Positions 57,978 through 64,000 of a stretch of DNA of 64,000 nucleotides are shown one piece after another. The stretch comes from Methylomonas sp. Its GTDB lineage: Bacteria > Pseudomonadota > Gammaproteobacteria > Methylococcales > Methylomonadaceae. The notes below the pieces were generated by a model. It had not been told where the DNA came from, did no database searches, and saw only the letters and a list, made by a program, of their open reading frames with translations. Numbering within the stretch: the first letter of the stretch is position 1; the number at the start of each line of letters is the position of its first letter. Made by a program: the position numbers and the translations under genes. The stretch is taken from NCBI GenBank assembly GCA_002928965.1, contig PERU01000004.1, positions 62,001 to 126,000 on the forward strand. Direction: 5' to 3'.

Positions 57978-59573
57978 CTAAGAACTGCAGGATAACATTG
58001 AACAACCCGCGCGCTGCTTGGCCCAGTCAGGACGTTTTTCCGCAAATCGCTGTTTGCCGGTTTGGTCGGTATAGGGATGACGCAGTACCTCCAGTAGTTC
58101 CTGAACTTCGCTAAAGTCATTCTGCTCGGCGAGATCAATGGCTTGCTGCGCCAGATAATTGCGTAATACATACCTTGGATTGGCGGCGTTCATGCTTTGT
58201 TGGCGTTCATGGTGTGGTCTGTTGTCATGGTTTAGTCGGGCTTGATAGCTGTCAAACCAGACGCCGGCCAACGCCTGATTTTCCGGTGATAAGGCTTGAT
58301 AGCTACAGGTTTCGAGGTGTTGAAAAAAATCTTCACTTTGATCTTCTTGGCCAAGCGTTGCCAAATCCCGATAGAACAGTGTCATATCGGTCTCTGCGGC
58401 TTGCAGTAATTTGGTTAAATCGGCTACCAACGTTTCGTCCGTGGCTGGGTTAAAGGACATTAAACCCAGCTTGTCAGCCATCATGCGCTGCCAAGCTTGT
58501 TCAAAGGTGTTGGTGTAAATGGTTAACGCATCTTGTAGCGGCTGGGCTTTTTGAATCAAGGGGTACAGCGCATTTGCCAGTTGTACCAGATTCCAGTAGG
58601 CAATCGCGGGTTGATTGCCGAAGCGATAGCGTCGACCTTGCGCATCGGTGGTGTTGGGTGTCCAGTCCGGATCATAATTTTCCAACCACCCATATGGGCC
58701 GTAATCAATGGTCAGTCCCAAAATCGACATGTTGTCGGTATTCATCACGCCGTGTACAAAGCCCACTCTTTGCCAGTGGGCTATCATTTCTGCCGTGCGA
58801 CGGCAAACTTCGGTAAACATGTGCACATAATTTGCTTTGCTTGGCTCACCAATATGCGGAAAGTCATTGCGCAGGGTGAAATCCACCAATTTTTGCAAAT
58901 TTTCCAAATCGTCACGGGAAGCGAATAACTGAAAGTTGCCGAAACGAGTAAACGACGGAGCGACGCGACAGACTACAGCACCGGGTTCCCATTGTGGGTT
59001 GCCGTCGTAAAACATATCCCGCATCACCTGCTCACCAGTCAAAATCACACTCAAGGCGCGGGTGGTTGGGACACGGAGATGATGCATGGCTTCGCTACAT
59101 AAAAATTCGCGTATCGAAGAACGCAGCACGGCCAAGCCATCGGCACTCCGCGAATAGGGTGTTGGACCAGCGCCTTTTAATTGCAGTGACCAACGCTGGT
59201 TTTGGCTGTTGATGATTTCACCCAGGTTAATGGCGCGACCATCACCCAGTTGTCCAGCCCAATGTCCGAATTGATGGCCGCCGTAATTCATGGCAAAAGG
59301 CTGCATATCATCAAGCAATTGATTGCCTACAAATACCTGACAAAAGCGATCGGACTGACATTCGGTGGCGGATAAATCCAGGGTGTCTGCCATGTCTTGT
59401 GAATACGCCACTAAACGTGGTGCTTTGACGGGTTTAGGGTTGACGTGGGAATAGCAGGCTTGATAAACCTGTCTGCGATAATTTTCTGATTCCGGGTCGC
59501 TCGGTAATTCTCTGACAAAACTGTTGTCAAAATGTAAGGCATCAATATTTTTGTTGTTAGGGCGAGTCGGCAT
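57978..59573 (-). CDS. selO: SelO family protein adenylyltransferase (YdiU/UPF0061)
   Basis: The 531-residue pseudokinase-fold enzyme has MNYGGHQFGHWAGQLGDGRA (near residue 95), the LKGAGPTPYSR nucleotide loop, HGVMNTDNMSILG (near 275) and IDYGPYGWLE, all typical of SelO. SelO proteins AMPylate other proteins and are linked to oxidative stress. The C-terminus ends in SCSS, the cysteine matching the selenocysteine position of animal SelO. It is on the minus strand 77 bp ahead of aceE. Confidence 0.95.
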   Translation of the reverse strand: MPTRPNNKNIDALHFDNSFVRELPSDPESENYRRQVYQACYSHVNPKPVKAPRLVAYSQDMADTLDLSATECQSDRFCQVFVGNQLLDDMQPFAMNYGGHQFGHWAGQLGDGRAINLGEIINSQNQRWSLQLKGAGPTPYSRSADGLAVLRSSIREFLCSEAMHHLRVPTTRALSVILTGEQVMRDMFYDGNPQWEPGAVVCRVAPSFTRFGNFQLFASRDDLENLQKLVDFTLRNDFPHIGEPSKANYVHMFTEVCRRTAEMIAHWQRVGFVHGVMNTDNMSILGLTIDYGPYGWLENYDPDWTPNTTDAQGRRYRFGNQPAIAYWNLVQLANALYPLIQKAQPLQDALTIYTNTFEQAWQRMMADKLGLMSFNPATDETLVADLTKLLQAAETDMTLFYRDLATLGQEDQSEDFFQHLETCSYQALSPENQALAGVWFDSYQARLNHDNRPHHERQQSMNAANPRYVLRNYLAQQAIDLAEQNDFSEVQELLEVLRHPYTDQTGKQRFAEKRPDWAKQRAGCSMLSCSS

Positions 59574-59673
59574 GGGCTTTAGTGAAAATCAATTTCGAAT
59601 CGGCGCGAGAAGCGGCTAAGATAGGGCTACTAGACACTTTATATCAATCATTCAAGTAATTGAGGTTCATTTC

Positions 59674-59997
59674 ATGAAAAAACTATTTCCTAAATGCAGC
59701 ACGTTGTTATTGATGGGCGGTCTGGTTACTACACAATTGACCGGTTGTTTTACTGTGGGGCAAGAGTTTGCAGGTTCACGCGTGCCCGAGATTAAAATCG
59801 GTCAAACCACCAAACAACAAATCACTGATACCTTTGGCAGGCCTTGGCGGACAGGTATGGAAGACGGTCGCCAAACCTGGACCTACGGTATTTACAAATA
59901 TTCGTTGTTCGGCGCGGATGATACCCAGGATTTATTGATTCGTTTCGATCCTCAAGGACTGGTGCGTTCTTACACGTTTAGCTCTACTCGCAAGTAA
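59674..59997 (+). CDS. SmpA/BamE-like lipoprotein
   Basis: The 107-residue protein has a lipoprotein signal with lipobox LTGC (Cys at residue 25), then a BamE-like domain with IKIGQTTKQQITDTFGRPWRTG and WTYGIYKY. BamE domains occur in the outer membrane assembly machinery, but this small member may be a relative rather than BamE itself. GAGG lies 9-12 nt before the ATG. The M23 peptidase gene follows 13 bp downstream. Confidence 0.85.
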   Translation: MKKLFPKCSTLLLMGGLVTTQLTGCFTVGQEFAGSRVPEIKIGQTTKQQITDTFGRPWRTGMEDGRQTWTYGIYKYSLFGADDTQDLLIRFDPQGLVRSYTFSSTRK

Positions 59998-60010
59998 GTT
60001 CGGTTCGGTC

Positions 60011-60946
60011 GTGTTGGTGCGGTGGCAACTGTTTTTGTTACTGCTATTGATCTGTCCGACCGGTTTCGCTAAAAAGCTATACAAATATCAAGATCAGGCA
60101 GGGCGCTGGTATTTTACCGACCAGCCTCCCCAAACCGACCAGCCCGTCAGTGTGCGTCAATTAAAGCCCGCTGCCAAACAGCGGGTTTGGCTGGAAAAAA
60201 CCGATAGCCCCGGCGAACCGGGGTTTTGTATCATCAATCAATATCCAGGCCCGATTGAAGTCGCTATTGACTGGCAAACCCGCAGCAACGTGACCGCTAC
60301 GCCAGCCTTGCCAAATCGCTTTGTGGTCGAACCCGGCAAATCAGCCCGTCTTTTCAAAGTCCATGCTCAAGGACACACCGGGCAACGTAAGTTTACATTG
60401 AGTTATCGTTATGTGATTGGCACGCCATTGCAGGATTACGTCAGTTCCGTCGCTTATTTGCCGCCACTGGCGCCCGGCAGCCGCTATGAAATAACCCAGG
60501 CGTTTGGCGGTCAATACAGTCATCAAGATACGCAAAATCGTTATGCCGTCGATATTATGATGCCGGTGGGCACGCCGGTGCATGCGGCTCGTGCGGGTAC
60601 GGTGCTGGATGTGGAAAATGATTTTTTCGTCAGTGGTCAGCAACCGGCTTATGCCGATAAGGCCAACAGCATTCGCATCCTGCATGATGATGGATCCATG
60701 GCGATCTATGCGCATTTGGCGCTGGAACGGGCAACAGTTCAGCCCGGTACAAAGGTACAAGTAGGAGATTTGATTGGATTTTCCGGCAATACCGGCTTTA
60801 CTAGCGGCCCTCACCTGCATTTTGCGGTGCAGATTAATCAAGGGATGGATCTGGTATCGGTACCGTTTGAGTTTCTGGATACCAAAGGCACGCCGTTTCA
60901 ACCGCAGTTAGGCGATTGGCTGCAGGGAATTAGTGCAGCGCCCTGA
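60011..60946 (+). CDS. M23 family metallopeptidase with N-terminal DUF4124 region
   Basis: The 311-residue protein has a signal peptide (about residues 1-20), a DUF4124-like stretch (KLYKYQDQAGRWYFTDQPP), a beta-rich domain, and a LytM/M23 domain (about 170-290) with GTPVHAARAGTV and GPHLHFAV. The first His of the usual HxGxD motif is Arg in RYAVD; a His in SHQDTQ a few residues upstream may take its place. The enzyme would cut peptidoglycan peptides or regulate amidases. The start is GTG at 60011, with a weak ribosome site. Confidence 0.85.
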   Translation: MLVRWQLFLLLLLICPTGFAKKLYKYQDQAGRWYFTDQPPQTDQPVSVRQLKPAAKQRVWLEKTDSPGEPGFCIINQYPGPIEVAIDWQTRSNVTATPALPNRFVVEPGKSARLFKVHAQGHTGQRKFTLSYRYVIGTPLQDYVSSVAYLPPLAPGSRYEITQAFGGQYSHQDTQNRYAVDIMMPVGTPVHAARAGTVLDVENDFFVSGQQPAYADKANSIRILHDDGSMAIYAHLALERATVQPGTKVQVGDLIGFSGNTGFTSGPHLHFAVQINQGMDLVSVPFEFLDTKGTPFQPQLGDWLQGISAAP

Positions 60947-62123
60947 TTTGTTGCAGCATTAAGACTAACAACGTCAGCAGGCAAAACGCAGCGCCGGCCA
61001 TGAAGGTCATTGCAGCGCCGAATTCGTCCCATAATAAACCTGCCAATACACTGGCTATCAGCATGGCAAAGCCGCTGACCAAATTGAAAAAACCAAAAGC
61101 CGTGCCTTGCAAGTCTGCCGGTGCCGTATCTGCCACCATTTTTGCCAGCAGGCCTTGCGTCATGCCCATATGCATGCCCCACAAAGCAACCCCTGCTAAT
61201 AGTACTTGCCAGGATGTTGAACTGGCCAGCAACAGATCGGCAGCAATCAGCGCCAAAAGTCCATGGACCAGTAATTGGTTAGGGCTGATTCGGTCGGACA
61301 ATTTGCCGAAGGGGTAGGCGCTGATGGCGTAAACAATGTTCATCGTCACCATCACCAGCGGCACCCAGGCGATGGCTAGGCCGCTTTGCTGAGCGCGCAA
61401 TACCAGGAAGGCTTCACTGAAGCGGGCCAATGTGAAAATGGCGCCGATGATGACTACTTGCCAATAAGCTGTGCTCAGTCGCTGCAGGTTTTCGCGGCGT
61501 ATTGGATTGCTGCGCTGCTGATGATTGATATTCGGCGGTTCTGTTACGCCAAGCAATAAAACTAAAACAGCTAATAATCCGGGGATCACCGCCACCCAAA
61601 AAATTGCCCGAAAATCGTTTGCCCACAAAAACATCAGGGCTACGGCTAGCAGTGGGCCAAGGAATGCGCCGACAGTGTCTAGGGATTGCCGTAAACCGAA
61701 TGCAGCGCCGCGAATTTCAGCTGGCGTAATATCCGCTACCAATGCATCGCGGGGAGCGCCGCGGATGCCTTTGCCGATTCTATCCAGAAAGCGGGCGCTT
61801 AATATCATGCCGCTGCTGGCTGCAATGGCAAACAAGGGTTTACTGAATGCGCCGAGGCTATAGCCCAGCAAAGCCAGACCTTTGCGTTTTCCCCAATAGT
61901 CGCTAATGACGCCGGAAAAAATTTTCACAATCAGCGCGGTGGCTTCGGCAACGCCTTCGATCAAGCCAATAGTCAGACTGCTGGCGTTAAGCGCAGTCAC
62001 CATGAACAGAGGTAGTAAGCTGTGGATCATTTCTGAAGAAATGTCCATCAGTAAACTAACGAAACCCAGTGCCCATACACCTTTAGGTATTTGTCGCCAG
62101 ACAGGTTGCATGGATGGATTCAT
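60930..62123 (-). CDS. MFS transporter
   Basis: The protein has about 12 membrane helices with the MFS loop motif between helices 2 and 3 (GVISDYWGKRKGLALLGY) and its counterpart in the second half (YPFGKLSDRIS). The substrate is unknown. The frame begins at a TTG at 62132; the ATG at 62123 is chosen, although no ribosome site is strong. Its end overlaps the convergent M23 gene by 17 bp. Confidence 0.88.
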   Translation of the reverse strand: MNPSMQPVWRQIPKGVWALGFVSLLMDISSEMIHSLLPLFMVTALNASSLTIGLIEGVAEATALIVKIFSGVISDYWGKRKGLALLGYSLGAFSKPLFAIAASSGMILSARFLDRIGKGIRGAPRDALVADITPAEIRGAAFGLRQSLDTVGAFLGPLLAVALMFLWANDFRAIFWVAVIPGLLAVLVLLLGVTEPPNINHQQRSNPIRRENLQRLSTAYWQVVIIGAIFTLARFSEAFLVLRAQQSGLAIAWVPLVMVTMNIVYAISAYPFGKLSDRISPNQLLVHGLLALIAADLLLASSTSWQVLLAGVALWGMHMGMTQGLLAKMVADTAPADLQGTAFGFFNLVSGFAMLIASVLAGLLWDEFGAAMTFMAGAAFCLLTLLVLMLQQIRALH

Positions 62124-62198
62124 TACAGGCAAGTGATTGAGGTCAGGGTCATGGAGCTAATCATGCCAATCCCCTGCCTGAATCAGTGTTGTTAGCCG

Positions 62199-62855
62199 CT
62201 AGCGCGTTCCAAACACCACTATGGTTTTGCCGTGCGCGGTGATCAAACCTTTGTCTTCCAGTTCTTTCAACACTCGGCCAGCCATTTCCCGCGAGCAGCC
62301 CACAATGCGGCCGATCTCTTGGCGGGTGATGTGCAATTGCATGCCGTCCGGGTGAGTAATCGCATCAGGTTCTTTAGCCAAATCAAGCAGAGTGCGGGCA
62401 ATACGGCCTTCAACGTCCATAAAGGCCAGATCACGGAACTTGCGGCTGGTAATTAATAGTCGTGTAGATAATTGTTCTCCGAGAACCGTCAAAACTTCAA
62501 CCGCATGATCACGCAATTCGGTGTTCAACAACTGTTTAAAGCGATCGTAACCGATTTCTGCCATCTGACATTTAGTTCGGGTTTTAACAAACGCGCTGCG
62601 GACTTCGGCATTTTTGAATACACCAATTTCACCCACGAAGTCGTGTTTGTTGAGGTAGGCCAGAATCAACTCGTGACCTTCTTCATCCTCAACGCTGACA
62701 CTAACCGAGCCATCGACTACAAACAGTAGTTTGTCGCCAATGTCGCCAGGTCTGACAATGGTTAATTTGGCAGGATAGCTGCGTACATGGCAGACATGTA
62801 AGAACGCATCGAGTGCTTCCTGAGAGATTTTATTATTCTTTTTTATTAAGCTCAT
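62199..62855 (-). CDS. crp: cAMP receptor protein (CRP/Vfr)
   Basis: The 218-residue transcription factor has a CNBD with FVGEIGVF and RSAFVK, carrying the conserved Glu, Arg and Ser that bind cAMP, a dimer helix (LAFMDVEGRIARTLLDLAK), and a helix-turn-helix with RQEIGRIVGCSREM. It is close in sequence pattern to E. coli CRP and Pseudomonas Vfr, including the C-terminal GKTIVVFGTR. It is divergent from an OsmC gene, a known arrangement. Confidence 0.95.
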   Translation of the reverse strand: MSLIKKNNKISQEALDAFLHVCHVRSYPAKLTIVRPGDIGDKLLFVVDGSVSVSVEDEEGHELILAYLNKHDFVGEIGVFKNAEVRSAFVKTRTKCQMAEIGYDRFKQLLNTELRDHAVEVLTVLGEQLSTRLLITSRKFRDLAFMDVEGRIARTLLDLAKEPDAITHPDGMQLHITRQEIGRIVGCSREMAGRVLKELEDKGLITAHGKTIVVFGTR

Positions 62856-62978
62856 TTATCTGAATCCAGTCCAATTGGTACGGATACCCTAACGAAAAGA
62901 GAACTGTTTTGCAAAAAAAACAATTTCTAACGGGCTATCGTTGTAAAATTTACGTATTTTTATTTCCCGGGATTCGAA

Positions 62979-63398
62979 ATGCAAGCAACAGTTAAATGGG
63001 TCGACGGTCGCTTATTTGTCGGCGAGTCTGGAAGCGGCCATGCCGTCGTGATGGATGGGCCGCCAGACCATGGTGGGCGTAACATGGGTGTGCGTCCCAT
63101 GGAGATGATTTTGCTGGGTGTGGGGGGCTGTTCATCATTCGATGTGATTGATATTTTGCAAAAAGGTCGTCACGATGTGATTGATTGCATTACTGAGTTG
63201 ACTGCTGAACGTGTGGATGCGGTGCCAGCGGTATTCAGCAAGATTCATCTGCATTTCAAAGTGACAGGCAGAAATCTGTCGGCTGTTGCGGTGGAACGTG
63301 CTGTAAAATTGTCAGCGGAAAAATACTGCTCTGCATCGATTATGTTGAGCAAAGCAGGTGTGGAAATAAGTCATGATTTTGAAGTTTTAGAGGGTTGA
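62979..63398 (+). CDS. OsmC family protein (YhfA-like)
   Basis: The 139-residue protein has [12 protein letters not shown] (first peroxidatic-type Cys region, near residue 50) and [17 protein letters not shown] (second Cys, near 112), the two cysteines of OsmC/Ohr proteins. They reduce organic hydroperoxides or act as thiol proteins. YhfA-type members are found beside crp. speD follows 4 bp downstream. Confidence 0.93.
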   Translation: MQATVKWVDGRLFVGESGSGHAVVMDGPPDHGGRNMGVRPMEMILLGVGGCSSFDVIDILQKGRHDVIDCITELTAERVDAVPAVFSKIHLHFKVTGRNLSAVAVERAVKLSAEKYCSASIMLSKAGVEISHDFEVLEG

Positions 63399-63402
63399 TC
63401 GG

Positions 63403-64000
63403 TTGAGCAAATTACAATTACATGGGTTTAATAACCTGACCAAATCGTTGAGTTTTAATATTTACGACGTTTGTTACGCCCCCAAGGAGCAGGAAAAGGC
63501 GTATATCGAGTACATCGATGAAGCTTACAATGCAAAACGGCTCACGCAAATTCTCAAGGATGTCGCCAATATCATCGGTGCCCAGATATTGAATATCGCT
63601 CATCAGGATTACGACCCACAGGGTGCAAGTGTAACGATGCTGATTTCCGAAGGCGCGACAATTCCGGCTGGCATGAATTCAGAGTCACCAGGGCCTTTAC
63701 CGGACACCATCCTGGCCCATCTGGATAAAAGTCATATTACCGTACACACCTATCCCGAGAGTCATCCAGACACCGATATATGTACTTTCCGCGCCGACAT
63801 CGACGTATCGACTTGTGGGCAGATTTCGCCGTTAAAGGCGTTGAATTACCTGATTCACAGCTTTGAATCCGACATTGTGATTATGGATTACCGGGTGCGT
63901 GGTTTTACCCGTGACATTTCCGGACAAAAGCATTATATCGACCATAAAATTAACTCGATTCAGAACTATATTGCGGAAAGCACCAAAGAGCTTTACCAGA
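63403..64000 (+). CDS. speD: S-adenosylmethionine decarboxylase proenzyme, 3' end beyond window
   Basis: The frame from TTG at 63403 stays open to the right edge (199 residues). The N-terminus reads [18 protein letters not shown], near-identical in pattern to E. coli SpeD. The self-cleavage site Lys-Ser is in [18 protein letters not shown] (near residue 112), where the Ser becomes the pyruvoyl cofactor, and DVSTCG carries the catalytic Cys. GAGGG lies 8-12 nt before the TTG, which supports that start. The enzyme supplies aminopropyl groups for spermidine. Confidence 0.96.
   Translation, partial: MSKLQLHGFNNLTKSLSFNIYDVCYAPKEQEKAYIEYIDEAYNAKRLTQILKDVANIIGAQILNIAHQDYDPQGASVTMLISEGATIPAGMNSESPGPLPDTILAHLDKSHITVHTYPESHPDTDICTFRADIDVSTCGQISPLKALNYLIHSFESDIVIMDYRVRGFTRDISGQKHYIDHKINSIQNYIAESTKELYQ

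Noticed and set aside
62856-62978. Possible cAMP-CRP site between crp and the OsmC gene
   Set aside because: No TGTGA-N6-TCACA-like sequence was found by eye.
1-64000. tRNA, rRNA, CRISPR, insertion sequence or prophage
   Set aside because: None seen: no cloverleaf-like intergenic sequence, repeat array, transposase, integrase or phage gene. A tRNAscan-SE or Infernal run would settle small RNAs.

Overview
The window reads as a chromosomal segment of a gammaproteobacterium of moderate GC content. Several gene orders match those I remember from Pseudomonas: gshB-tonB-yqgE-ruvX-pyrR-pyrB-pyrC' (minus strand, 18.3 to 12.5 kb); cytochrome c4 to dsbA to GGDEF protein beside engB (48 to 53.5 kb); and crp next to an OsmC gene and speD (62.2 to 64 kb). 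A ResB/CcsB (System II) cytochrome c maturation pair, two multicopper oxidases and the general flavour of the proteins would fit a methanotroph of the order Methylococcales, but no methane or methanol oxidation gene is present, so that assignment is inference. I found no tRNA, rRNA, CRISPR array, insertion sequence or prophage. Almost all of it is dense, intact, single-copy chromosomal coding sequence.

Layout. 0-1.9 kb: two genes of an RND-type metal efflux system (outer membrane CzcC-like, periplasmic adaptor cut by the left edge). 1.9-12.5 kb: a tightly packed minus-strand operon, LOG-family hydrolase, MoxR ATPase, CreA, DUF58, a 1350-residue MASE1-CHASE-PAS-GGDEF-EAL protein, DUF4381, BatA-like and BatB/TPR proteins. 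The c-di-GMP protein is translationally coupled inside the MoxR/Bat set and is the most interesting arrangement here. 12.5-18.3 kb: pyrimidine genes, including a dihydroorotase homologue without its metal-binding HxH, then ruvX, yqgE, tonB and gshB. 18.4-18.8 kb: rpmB-rpmG with a recognisable promoter.

18.9-27.7 kb: a double-CNBD/rhodanese regulator, an HtrA protease, a second large sensor GGDEF-EAL protein, and Rep helicase. 28-36 kb: murI, unknown small genes, ileS-lspA, a DUF4124 protein, an SDR enzyme, a small helical exported protein and a nucleosidase-like protein. 36-45.3 kb: UPF0182 membrane protein, two convergent multicopper oxidases separated by a perfect bidirectional terminator, a membrane GH17 protein, and a stand-alone M41-type (FtsH-like) peptidase domain.

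45.3-53.5 kb: two tandem diguanylate cyclases, dsbA, ccsB, ccs1, cytochrome c4 and engB. 53.5-53.9 kb: a non-coding gap with a REP-like double palindrome and a long hairpin. 53.9-59.6 kb: pyruvate dehydrogenase E2 and E1, then SelO. 59.7-64 kb: a BamE-like lipoprotein, an M23 peptidase, an MFS transporter, crp, an OsmC protein and speD, cut by the right edge.

Four c-di-GMP enzymes with intact signature motifs lie in this one window, together with a CRP orthologue and a second cNMP-binding-domain protein, so second-messenger signalling is strongly represented.
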